19,085 bases of DNA, taken from contig JAYPTI010000050.1 in the NCBI GenBank assembly GCA_038133505.1, positions 1-19,085 on the forward strand, in the 5' to 3' direction. The position numbers were made by a program, and so were the translations under genes. Positions 7,910-15,208 of the stretch are shown here, piece after piece. Below the pieces are notes generated by a model. The model had not been told where the DNA came from, ran no database searches, and worked only from the letters and a program-made list of their open reading frames with translations. The stretch comes from JAYQUR01 sp038133505. Lineage in GTDB: Bacteria > Pseudomonadota > Alphaproteobacteria > MPNO01 > UBA830. Positions within the stretch are counted from its first letter, which is position 1. Every line of letters starts with the position of its first letter.

Positions 7910-9019
7910 TCAGGCAAGCGCCTTCAGGTCCGCCAGCGCCTTGGTCAGGGCCGACATCAGATCGTCGACCTCGACGCCCGCGAACTCGACGTCGTCGCGC
8001 GCGAGGAAGGCCGCGACCGCTTCTCGCAGCGCGCCCTCTTCCGCGTCGACGCCGGCGAGCGCCTCTTCGAGCCACGCGACGCCGTCGATCGGTCGCGGGT
8101 GCCAGTCGCCGTTGATCACGGCATGCAGAACCTTGCCGTCGCGGACGACGAGCGTTGCCCAGATCATCCCGCCCACCGCCTTCTCGCGCCCGCGGCCGAC
8201 CGTGTTGCCGGGACCGGCGATGGCGCCGAAGCGGTTGCGCTCGCTCTTGCCATAGAGCCAGCCCTCGTTGTCGAACTTCTTGCGGAACGCTTCAGCGTAG
8301 GCGCGCTCGGTATCGGTCAGCTTGCCGGGTTCCAGGGCGGGTTCGCCGAACGCATGTGCGACCGCAGCACGGGTCATTTCTTCCAGATCCTGCTCGGTCA
8401 GTTCGCGCCCCGCCTCGCGTTCGAGGCACGTGAAGCGGGACTGCAGGTCCTTCAGCACCTTGTCCTTCACCTTCTCGGGCGGCATCGGCATGGCGCCGGC
8501 GGCGAGATCGGTGTCCATTTCCTTCACGTTGACGACGATGCGGAACGTCATGACGCCGTTCTCGATCTTGAGCGACGTCGGGACCAGCTTGCGCCCCTCG
8601 ACCTGGACGTCGTTGAGCGGCCGGTACTCGGCGGGAAAGCCGTAAAGCTCCCTGAAGGTCTCGGCGAGCGCCGTCAGGATCTTGGGGAATGCCTCGGCGG
8701 TGGTCTCGGGAACGTCGGGATGCGAGGTCGGCACGAAATAGACGAGAAACGCCGATCCCGTGCCGGTATAGATCGCGCCGCCTCCGTTCACCCGGCGCCG
8801 GAAATCGATGCCGTTCTCCCGGCAGAAATCGAGATCGAGCACCTGTTCGGGGTCCTCGTTGACGCCGACGGTGATCGAATCCCGGTCGAAGATATTGAGA
8901 AAGATCGTCGGCGGCGCCTTGCCCTCGACCACCGCCTGCTCCACCGCGGGAGACACGGACACCGAGAAATCGGCATAGGAATTTCGGTCGACGATCAGCC
9001 GCCAGGGTGCATCCGTCAT
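7910..9019 (-). CDS. Lipoate-protein-ligase-like (BPL/LplA fold) protein
   Basis: The product is 369 residues, with an N-terminal BPL/LplA catalytic domain and a C-terminal accessory domain. The ligand-loop motif reads RRRVNGGGAIYTGTG (74-88), clearly related to the LplA RR-x-S-G-G-G-A-V-Y-H-D loop but lacking the usual His-Asp ending. The catalytic-lysine segment is NDVQVEGRK144LVPTS, where classical enzymes have a G-x-K followed by S-G-S/N-A. EGWLYGKSERNRFG marks the accessory region. It may attach or activate lipoate, octanoate or another acid. The loop changes make a different ligand possible. The ATG at 9019 follows GGGGAT and lies only 3 nt after the stop of the PaaK-like gene, so the two are coupled. 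Confidence 0.85.
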   Translation of the reverse strand: MTDAPWRLIVDRNSYADFSVSVSPAVEQAVVEGKAPPTIFLNIFDRDSITVGVNEDPEQVLDLDFCRENGIDFRRRVNGGGAIYTGTGSAFLVYFVPTSHPDVPETTAEAFPKILTALAETFRELYGFPAEYRPLNDVQVEGRKLVPTSLKIENGVMTFRIVVNVKEMDTDLAAGAMPMPPEKVKDKVLKDLQSRFTCLEREAGRELTEQDLEEMTRAAVAHAFGEPALEPGKLTDTERAYAEAFRKKFDNEGWLYGKSERNRFGAIAGPGNTVGRGREKAVGGMIWATLVVRDGKVLHAVINGDWHPRPIDGVAWLEEALAGVDAEEGALREAVAAFLARDDVEFAGVEVDDLMSALTKALADLKALA

Positions 9020-9022
9020 TGT

Positions 9023-10195
9023 CTATCCCCGTTCATCCACAACCGCCGGACCTTCGGCGAGCGTTTCCTCGAAGGCGATCTCGTCGGCGGAGATCAGCGT
9101 CTGGCTCTTGAAGCGTCGCGCCACTTCCTCGGCCACGTCGTCGCCGCCGCTTCCCTCGATCGCGAGCGCGAGGCGGTCGCCGCCGCCGGCCTTGGCCGAT
9201 ACCGTCAGCCGGTAACCGCCGGTCGGCCCGTCGAGACCCAGCAGCACGGCGCGGATCTCGGACGGATACAGCTTCACGCCCTTCACCTTGACCATGTCGT
9301 CGGTGCGGCCGAACACGACGCGCGGCAGGTTCACGGTGCGCCCGCAGACCGGATCGGTCGTTTGCTTCACCGTCAGATCGCCGGTGCGATAGCGGACCAG
9401 CGGCTGCGCTTCCTTTTTCAGATGGGTGAGAACCAGCTCGCCGCGCTCGCCGTCCGCGACGCTCTCGCCGGTCGCGGGGTCGATGACCTCGGCATGGACC
9501 AGCTCGTCGAACACGTGCACGCCCTCGCCGCCCGGGAAGGTGCGCGCAACGGGCAGGAATTCCGACAGCGAGAAGGAATCGACGAGGACCGTGTCCGGCA
9601 TCGCCGCCTGCACTGCGCCGTAGAGCGTGGGGTTGCCGGTGAACGCCTCGCCGCCGGCGAAGAACACCTTCGGCGGTTTGAGCCCGGCCTCGATCAGCTT
9701 GAGCGAAAACGACGGATTGCCCGCAAGCACGGTGACGTTGTGCTGCGCGCACACCTCGACGGCCCTCTCCGCCTCGCCGGGGCCCAGGGGAATGCAGCCG
9801 ACGCCGTGCGCCTCCATCTGCGACTGGTAGAACAGGCCCGCCACGAACAGGTGATAGCCGAAGGTGACCGCGCAGACGTCGCCCGGCCCGATGCCGCACG
9901 CATCGAGATGCGTGCGCGCTGCGGCGATCATGTTGGCGAGGTCGGTCGCCGTCTGCATCGCGGGGACGAGCGACGCGCCCATCGGGCTGAGATTGATGCG
10001 CACCGGGTTCGACCCGCCGAACGCGCCGTAGCCGGGCTTCGACATTTCCGAGACGAGATCGGCGCGCGACATCAGCGGCACCGACGCGGCGAACTCCTCC
10101 GCATCGGCAACGGTCGCCGGCAGCCGGCCCACGTAGAAGGGATGCTCCGCGAGCCGGCCGAGCTGGTCGTTCAGCGCATCCGCAGGAAACGACAC
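9023..10195 (-). CDS. PaaK-like adenylate-forming protein with altered P-loop
   Basis: The product is 390 residues, somewhat shorter than phenylacetate-CoA ligase (about 430). Late adenylation motifs are well kept: YRTGD (269-273) and GRTDDMVKVKGVKLYPSEI (296-314). The region that should carry the S-S-G-T-T-G-x-P phosphate loop instead reads NLSPMGASLVP (68-78). ATP binding may therefore be changed, or the protein may use a pre-formed adenylate or thioester. A CoA-ligase role for an aryl acid is suggested by the family and by the PaaG-like and PaaH-like neighbours. The start is a GTG at 10195, 7 nt after the TPP enzyme stop and without a clear ribosome binding site. The gene runs to within 3 nt of the next one. 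Confidence 0.86.
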   Translation of the reverse strand: MSFPADALNDQLGRLAEHPFYVGRLPATVADAEEFAASVPLMSRADLVSEMSKPGYGAFGGSNPVRINLSPMGASLVPAMQTATDLANMIAAARTHLDACGIGPGDVCAVTFGYHLFVAGLFYQSQMEAHGVGCIPLGPGEAERAVEVCAQHNVTVLAGNPSFSLKLIEAGLKPPKVFFAGGEAFTGNPTLYGAVQAAMPDTVLVDSFSLSEFLPVARTFPGGEGVHVFDELVHAEVIDPATGESVADGERGELVLTHLKKEAQPLVRYRTGDLTVKQTTDPVCGRTVNLPRVVFGRTDDMVKVKGVKLYPSEIRAVLLGLDGPTGGYRLTVSAKAGGGDRLALAIEGSGGDDVAEEVARRFKSQTLISADEIAFEETLAEGPAVVDERG

Positions 10196-10202
10196 GGCGG
10201 CG

Positions 10203-11954
10203 TCAGCGACGGGCGTCGGCGATTGCCGCGGCGTCGTCGTAGGTGGTGTGGACGTTGAGCACCGCCTGTCGCTTGTCGACGTCGACCGCCTTGAGGGCGC
10301 GTTCGAGCGCCTTGGGCAGCTCGGACGGCTCCTTCACCTCTTCGCCGTACCCGTCCGACGCCTCGACGATCTTGTGATAGTCGGGCGCGGGATCGAGATA
10401 GGTGAGCGGCGCCTGGTTGGCCTGCGACGCCGCGCCTTCGGGATAGAGGCCGAGCGTCGCCTTGCGGACCGAGCCCCACATCTTGTTGTTCATGATGACG
10501 GTGAGGACCGGCAGGTCGTAGGCGGCCGAGACGAAATGCGCCGGCGTCGGGTTGCCGAACATGTAGGAGCCGTCGCCGACGACGCAGAACGTGCGCCGGT
10601 CGCGCTCGCCCAGCTTGACGCCGTGCGCCGCGCCGAGGCCCCAGCCGAGACCGCCCGACGGGCTGGTGCCGAAATAGGAGCCGGGACGGCGCAGCGCGAG
10701 GTTCGCGATGCCGAGCTGGGATTCAGAAACGAGCACGTCCTCGTCCTCCTTCACCTGGCCGAGGCAATGCGCGACCCAGTTGTTGTCCATCGCGCCGCCG
10801 CCGGCGGCGATCTTCTCGATCTGCGCCTGACGGGCAGCCGCCTGTTCGGCCTTGGTCTCGCCGATGTGGCCGCGGCGGGCATCTATGCGCGCCTTCGCGC
10901 CCTTCTCGCGCGACGCGAGCGCGTCGGCGATCTGGCCGAGCGCCACGGCGGCGCTGCCCTTGATCGCGAGATCGCCCTGGAAGCCGCGCACCGGGTACCG
11001 CTCGAACAGCGGGTCGGCACCCATCTGGATGACCTTGGCATCGGGATTGAGCTTGTGCAGCGACGGGATCCACGGCACGTCGCAATCGACCACGAGCACC
11101 GCGTCGACCTTGGGCAGATAGGCGCCCGGCTCGTAGCCCATGTGCATCGGATGGTCGGACGAGATGTTCACGTAGCGCGGCCGGTAGCTGATGACCGGCA
11201 GGGCGAAGCGCTCGGCGAGGTCTTCGAGCACAGGCACGGCGGCGCGGTTCTGGCCCATCGATGCGGTGATGATGATCGGGTTCTCGGCGTTCGCCAAAAT
11301 CTCCGCGGCTTCGTCGATCGCTTTCGGGTCGGCGGCGAAGCCCTGCGCGGCGACGCGGCGCGTCGGCGACTGGAACGTGAACTCGCCGGGGTCCTCGGCC
11401 AGCACCTCGCGCGGCAGCGACAGATATACCGGCCCGCGCGGCTCGCTGGTGGCGACGGTGATGGCGCGGTCGACGATGGTCTCGATCTGCTTCGCATTGC
11501 GCAGTTCGTAGTCCCACTTGACCATCTCTCGGACGACCGAGGCCTGGTCGAACATCTCCTGGCCCCAGTGAATATAGAGCGAGCGCGACCCGTCGAAGCC
11601 TTCCTCGGTCAGCGGCGTCCGGCCCGACGTCATCAGGATCGGCACATTCTCGCGCGCGGCGTTCATGACGCCGCAGATCGCGTTGGCCGTGCCCACATTC
11701 ACATGCACCATCACGGCGGCCAGACGGCCGGTCGCGACGTAGTAGCCGTGCGCCATCGCGACGCCGAAATTCTCGTGCGGCACGGTGATCGGCGTCGGCG
11801 CGCTGCCCTCGCCGGTCAGCGACTTCGACAGCCCTTCGATGATCGACGGGAAGTCGGTGCCCGCATTTCCGAGCAGATAGTCCACGCCGCGGTCCTTGAG
11901 CACCGTAAGATACGCCTCGGCGGCGCTGTCGACCTTAATGGTTTTTGCAGGCAT
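10203..11954 (-). CDS. Thiamine-diphosphate enzyme, IlvB/benzoylformate-decarboxylase-like
   Basis: This 583-residue protein has the three-domain layout of acetolactate synthase and 2-oxoacid decarboxylases. The catalytic Glu61 is in VPHENFGVAMAHGY, and the diphosphate motif runs from GDGS (460-463) to NN (489-490). The body is full length and appears intact. Members decarboxylate a 2-oxo acid or form a carboligation product. The residues visible here do not fix the substrate. It is the first gene of the leftward cluster, transcribed away from the MFS transporter, and its first codons lie beside a large dyad. The ATG at 11954 is chosen because homology starts there. An in-frame GTG five codons upstream (11969) is an alternative. 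Confidence 0.88.
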   Translation of the reverse strand: MPAKTIKVDSAAEAYLTVLKDRGVDYLLGNAGTDFPSIIEGLSKSLTGEGSAPTPITVPHENFGVAMAHGYYVATGRLAAVMVHVNVGTANAICGVMNAARENVPILMTSGRTPLTEEGFDGSRSLYIHWGQEMFDQASVVREMVKWDYELRNAKQIETIVDRAITVATSEPRGPVYLSLPREVLAEDPGEFTFQSPTRRVAAQGFAADPKAIDEAAEILANAENPIIITASMGQNRAAVPVLEDLAERFALPVISYRPRYVNISSDHPMHMGYEPGAYLPKVDAVLVVDCDVPWIPSLHKLNPDAKVIQMGADPLFERYPVRGFQGDLAIKGSAAVALGQIADALASREKGAKARIDARRGHIGETKAEQAAARQAQIEKIAAGGGAMDNNWVAHCLGQVKEDEDVLVSESQLGIANLALRRPGSYFGTSPSGGLGWGLGAAHGVKLGERDRRTFCVVGDGSYMFGNPTPAHFVSAAYDLPVLTVIMNNKMWGSVRKATLGLYPEGAASQANQAPLTYLDPAPDYHKIVEASDGYGEEVKEPSELPKALERALKAVDVDKRQAVLNVHTTYDDAAAIADARR

Positions 11955-11975
11955 CCGGCTGTCACTCACCTTTTG

Positions 11976-12019
11976 CGTTGTCCGTTTTCGGTTGCGAACC
12001 GGATAGCACGGACACAACG
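11976..12019. promoter_or_regulatory. Candidate operator dyad between the TPP enzyme and the MFS transporter
   Basis: Outer arms CGTTGTCCGT (11976-11985) and ACGGACACAACG (12008-12019) are inverted copies differing only by a two-base bulge. Inside them lies a second dyad, CGGTT-GCG-AACCG (11989-12001). The structure begins about 20 bp upstream of the TPP gene start in the 148-bp divergent spacer, where a shared regulator would be expected to bind. No regulator gene is present in the window. Confidence 0.5.
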
Positions 12020-12102
12020 GAAGCGCCACCGGCGGCAGGGCCGCCATCGGTCGATTTGCGGATGCCGCCGATCCCGATTTGCCCTAAAAGATTCCGGGCA
12101 AG

Positions 12103-13269
12103 ATGGCATACCGGTTCTCCTTCTATTACGCGGCGATCTTCCTCGCGGTCGGCATTCACCTGCCGTTCTGGCCGGCGTGGCTGAAGCATCGCGGGCTGGA
12201 TGCGGCGGAAATCAGCCTGATCCTGTCCATCGGCGTGTGGATCCGAGCCTTCGCCAATCCGTTCATCGCGCATTTCGCCGACAAATCCGGCGCGCACCGC
12301 AAGATCATCCTGATCTCTGCGGCGGGCGGCGTCGCGACGTACGCGCTGTTCGGCCTCGCCGACGGGTTCTGGCAGCTCTTCGTCGTCAGCATCCTCGCCA
12401 GCGCGATGTTCATGGCGCTCATTCCGCTGGGCGAAAATCTCGCGACGCGCTCGGCCGCCGCCTACGGCTTCGACTACGGCCGCGTAAGGCTATGGGGTTC
12501 GATCACCTTCATTCTCGCGGCCTACGCCGCGGGCTGGGTGGTGCAGCGGTCGGGCGACGCGGCGATCCTGTGGATGATGATCGCGTCGCTGGCCGCCGCC
12601 TTCTTCGCCGGGTTCGGCCTCCCCCTCCGCCGGCCGGGAAGAAGCGAAACCGGCGATGCGGAAGACCCGGTTTCCGCCGCCGTCCGCATTCCGGCATTCG
12701 CGCTGCTGCGCCAGCGGCATTTCCTGGTGTTCATAGCCGCGGTGAGCCTGCTGCAGTCGAGCCACGCGGTGCTCTACGTGTTCGGGACGATCCACTGGCG
12801 CGCCGCAGGACTCGCCGACGACGTGATCGGCGCGTTATGGGCAGAGGGCGTCATCGCCGAAATCGTCCTGTTCGCATTCTCGGGCGCGGTGATGCGCCGG
12901 CTCGGGCCGACCCGGCTTATGCTGCTCGCGGCCGGCGCCGGCATCGTGCGCTGGTCCGTCCTCGCGGTCTCCAGCGACCTGTGGGTCCTGATCTCGGTCC
13001 AGTGGCTGCACGGGCTGACCTTCGGCGCGGCGCATCTGGCCGCCATGCAGTACATGCTGCGGAACGTGCCCGATCGCATGTCGGCGTCGGCGCAGAGCCT
13101 CTATTCGGGATTCGCCATCGGGCTGGTCATGGGCGTGATGATGCTGGTGACGGGCGGGCTCTACGAGGCGTTCGGCGGCGCCGCGTTCTTCGCGATGATC
13201 GCCCTGTCGGCGGGCGGCGGCGCGGTCGCGCTGTGGCTCGCCCGGGTCGCGCCGCAAACGCCTTCCTGA
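12103..13269 (+). CDS. MFS transporter, phenylpropionate-permease (HcaT-like) type
   Basis: The product is a 388-residue inner-membrane protein with about twelve hydrophobic helices, beginning directly with MAYRFSFYYAAIFLAVGIHLPFWPAW. This opening (F-Y-x-A-x-F-x-x-x-G and L-P-F-x-P-x-W) and the internal YGRVRLWGSI are typical of the small MFS_1-like group that contains HcaT, the putative 3-phenylpropionate transporter. Proton-coupled uptake of an organic acid is likely, and the exact substrate is unknown. The ribosome binding site before the ATG (GGGCAAG) is poor. It is divergent from the TPP-headed cluster and shares a 148-bp control region with it, which supports a joint job of importing and then activating and degrading the same compound. 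Confidence 0.86.
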   Translation: MAYRFSFYYAAIFLAVGIHLPFWPAWLKHRGLDAAEISLILSIGVWIRAFANPFIAHFADKSGAHRKIILISAAGGVATYALFGLADGFWQLFVVSILASAMFMALIPLGENLATRSAAAYGFDYGRVRLWGSITFILAAYAAGWVVQRSGDAAILWMMIASLAAAFFAGFGLPLRRPGRSETGDAEDPVSAAVRIPAFALLRQRHFLVFIAAVSLLQSSHAVLYVFGTIHWRAAGLADDVIGALWAEGVIAEIVLFAFSGAVMRRLGPTRLMLLAAGAGIVRWSVLAVSSDLWVLISVQWLHGLTFGAAHLAAMQYMLRNVPDRMSASAQSLYSGFAIGLVMGVMMLVTGGLYEAFGGAAFFAMIALSAGGGAVALWLARVAPQTPS

Positions 13270-13290
13270 GCCTCGGCCCGGATCCCTGAA

Positions 13291-13317
13291 ACGAAAAACG
13301 CGCCCGTGCGGGCGCGT
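13291..13317 (-). terminator. Intrinsic terminator of the small membrane-protein gene
   Basis: Arms ACGCGCCCG and CGGGCGCGT (13298-13306 and 13309-13317) form a GC-rich hairpin. Read leftward, it is followed at once by five T (complement of 13294-13298). The T-run is on the minus side, so it ends the leftward gene at 13356 rather than the MFS gene. It may still slow convergent transcription. Confidence 0.8.
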
Positions 13318-13355
13318 CGTGGATCGTCCGGTGCGACTGCTCGTCAGCGGGGCGG

Positions 13356-13550
13356 TCAGTGGCCGCCCTTGCTCTCCTCGTGGTCCATCGAGGTGCGGAT
13401 CAGGAAGAAGACGAACAGCACCGCGAAAGCGAACATCGCGAGCCCGCCGTAATAGCCGAGGCCCTCGCCGGCGTTCGCGGCCACGAACAGCCCGCCAAGG
13501 CCCATGACGACCGTGCAGAAACCGAGAATCCAGTTCGACATATTGTCCAT
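13356..13550 (-). CDS. Small two-helix membrane protein, function unknown
   Basis: The product is 64 residues with two clear hydrophobic segments (about 7-27 and 32-53). A short Gly-rich turn, ANAGEGLGYYGG, lies between them, and the charged tail IRTSMDHEESKGGH contains two His. I do not recognise the family with confidence. The gene has its own strong terminator and high-GC third codon positions, which supports real coding. ATG at 13550 gives 64 residues and an ATG three codons in (MSNWILGF) is also possible. Neither has a strong ribosome binding site. It lies 69 nt downstream of the split histidine kinase and could be its partner or independent. Confidence 0.7.
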   Translation of the reverse strand: MDNMSNWILGFCTVVMGLGGLFVAANAGEGLGYYGGLAMFAFAVLFVFFLIRTSMDHEESKGGH

Positions 13551-13619
13551 GATGCGTCTCGTCAGTCAGCGTTTCCGTTGGCGGGATTGATAGCGTCTCG
13601 GCGCCGGGGGCGCAACGCG

Positions 13620-14798
13620 CTATTCCGCCGCATTCGCGGGCGGCCCCGGACGCTCGTCGGAAACCGGCCGGCCGAAGCGGGTGCGCTCGCGCTTCTCCTC
13701 CACCGGCAGGCGCAGGACGAAGGCGGTGCCGTCGGGGCCGGTCCGGCCGAGCTCCGCCTCGCCGCCGTGGCCGCGCATCAGGTCGCGCGTGATCGCGAGG
13801 CCGAGACCGCTGCCGCCGACGCGGGTCGTGCCCTGGAAGGGCTGGAAAAGATGTTCGCGCACCCTGTCGGGAAGGCCCGGTCCGTTGTCCTCGATCTCGA
13901 TCCGGGTCGTCTCGCCCTGGGTCTCCGCCGCGACCGACACCTTGGTCGCCCCCGCCTGGAAGGCATTCAGGATCAGGTTCGAGATTACCCGGTAGAACTG
14001 CTCCCGGTCGGCGAAGATTTCGAACGCGCGCGGTACCGAGTTTTCGATCATGCCGGTCTGGTCGCCGCGCGCCGACAGGTCGGTCGCGATGTCGCTGACG
14101 AGCCCGGCGAGGTCGAAATGGGTCAGCTCCGGCGCGGGAGAGCCCTCGTTCGCGAAATTGAGGGTGCGGCTGCACAGCGCGACCGCCCGGTCGATGGCGC
14201 CCAGCAGGGTCGGCGCGATCTTGCGCACCTTCGGATCCTCGCTCTCCGAGACATGGTCGGAGACGAGCTGCGCGGTCGCCAGGATGTTGCGGAGGTCGTG
14301 ATTGATCTTGGTGACGGCGGTGCCGAGCGCGGCGAGGCGCGTCCGCTGCTTCAGCGCGTCGCGCAGCCGGCGCTGCATCTGGGCAAGCTCGCGCTGGGCG
14401 CGGCCGATCTCGTCGCGCCGCCTGCCCGGCCGGATCAGGCGGCGCGCGTCGTCGGGGTCGCGCCGGAAATTCACCATGCTGTCCGTCAGGTTGAGCATCG
14501 GGCGGACGAACATCCATTGCAGGCTGAGATAGACCAGCGTCGCCGTCATCAGCGAGATCAGGATCGACAGCGCGAGGATGCGGCTCGAATAGTCGAACAT
14601 GCTCTCGCGCATCGCGTACTCGTCGATCACCGTCTCGACGACGACATTGTCGTTACGGGGCGACGGGCCGATGACACGGATCATCCGCGGCTCGTTCCGC
14701 CACAGCACCATCAGCGCTTCGCCTATCAGCGCGAAGAATTCCTTGTCGCGGGTATCGTACGTCGCGTGGATCTCCGGCGGCATGTCGCGGCTCAGCAT
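13620..14798 (-). CDS. Sensor histidine kinase, C-terminal ORF (rest of sensor, TM2, HAMP, kinase core)
   Basis: The product is 392 residues from the ATG at 14798. A periplasmic stretch (1-70) precedes a membrane helix (about 72-95), then a HAMP-like linker, the phosphoacceptor His167 in TKINHDLRN, the N box (NLILNAFQ), G1 (EDNGPGLP) and G2 (GSGLGLAI). The catalytic parts are all present. In family members known to me, this sensor region continues directly from an N-terminal helix and periplasmic segment. Here those parts are in another frame in the adjoining upstream ORF. The start ATG overlaps that ORF's stop as TGATG. On its own this ORF has only one membrane helix and an N-terminus that would lie on the wrong side. 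It could be a frameshifted pseudogene, a sequencing error or a coupled split kinase. No response regulator is adjacent. Confidence 0.82.
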   Translation of the reverse strand: MLSRDMPPEIHATYDTRDKEFFALIGEALMVLWRNEPRMIRVIGPSPRNDNVVVETVIDEYAMRESMFDYSSRILALSILISLMTATLVYLSLQWMFVRPMLNLTDSMVNFRRDPDDARRLIRPGRRRDEIGRAQRELAQMQRRLRDALKQRTRLAALGTAVTKINHDLRNILATAQLVSDHVSESEDPKVRKIAPTLLGAIDRAVALCSRTLNFANEGSPAPELTHFDLAGLVSDIATDLSARGDQTGMIENSVPRAFEIFADREQFYRVISNLILNAFQAGATKVSVAAETQGETTRIEIEDNGPGLPDRVREHLFQPFQGTTRVGGSGLGLAITRDLMRGHGGEAELGRTGPDGTAFVLRLPVEEKRERTRFGRPVSDERPGPPANAAE

Positions 14799-15076
14799 CA
14801 GCGCCTTGGATTGCGGCCGCCGCCGTACGACTTGGCGCTCTTGAGAAGCTCTTCCAGCAGGTCGCGGCCGACGCGATTGTCGGCCGGGGCTTCGAGCGCG
14901 AGGCTGGCGAGATGCGCCGACGCGATCCGCTCCTCCATATAGGAAATGCGGTAGCGGCCGATCGACGGCGCATAGATGAAGACTTCGCTCAGCATGACGA
15001 AGAAGATCGTGAGCAGCAGAAGCCGGGCCGAAAGCCCCGTCAGATAGATCGGCAGGCGCCGTCTCGGTTGATCCAT
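14798..15076 (-). CDS. Sensor histidine kinase, N-terminal ORF (TM1 and part of the sensor domain), frame broken
   Basis: The product is 92 residues from the ATG at 15076. It opens with MDQPRRRLPIYLTGLSARL and a membrane helix, then APSIGRYRISYMEERIASAH, and runs to SAKSYG, after which it reads GGRNPRR and stops. The continuation expected for this kinase family, an RRP-x-x-KALMLSRDMPP-like stretch, is present in the -1/+2 related frame just beside it, from about 14820 on. The two ORFs are therefore parts of one ancestral gene, with a frame change in the GGCGGCGGCC tract near 14808-14827. Upstream, TATAGT lies only 7 nt before the ATG, so the transcript may have a very short leader. An in-frame TTG at 15091 is less likely. 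Confidence 0.75.
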   Translation of the reverse strand: MDQPRRRLPIYLTGLSARLLLLTIFFVMLSEVFIYAPSIGRYRISYMEERIASAHLASLALEAPADNRVGRDLLEELLKSAKSYGGGRNPRR

Positions 15077-15135
15077 CGGGCCACTATACAAAACCGGCCG
15101 CGATTGCTCTATCCCTTTGATTCAAAAATGAATTA

Positions 15136-15172
15136 TGAAAAAGAAAACGCCCTCCCGCGGGGGAGGGCGTTT
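15136..15172 (-). terminator. Strong intrinsic terminator of the Cys-repeat peptide gene
   Basis: Twelve-base arms AAACGCCCTCCC (15145-15156) and GGGAGGGCGTTT (15161-15172) enclose a four-base loop. Read leftward, the hairpin is followed by TTTTCTTTTTC. It lies 36 nt past the stop of the Cys-repeat gene and isolates it from the kinase downstream. Confidence 0.9.
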
Positions 15173-15208
15173 CCCGAACGGCCTCGAAGGACCGGAATGC
15201 CGACGCCG

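Noticed and set aside
7760..10258. Plus-strand open frame of 832 codons
   Set aside because: It runs opposite the LplA-like and PaaK-like genes and has no recognisable domain. It is a high-GC shadow.
10248..13289. Very long plus-strand open frame (1013 codons)
   Set aside because: It is antisense to the TPP enzyme and then in a wrong frame of the MFS gene. The translation is Arg/Asp/Val-rich low complexity, as expected for high-GC shadow frames.
13298..13317. Terminator for the MFS gene
   Set aside because: The T-run follows the hairpin only on the minus strand, so it belongs to the leftward small gene. A partial effect on the MFS transcript is possible.
12835..14517. Minus-strand open frame of 560 codons
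   Set aside because: It crosses the MFS gene, terminator, small membrane protein and kinase in wrong frames and is low complexity.
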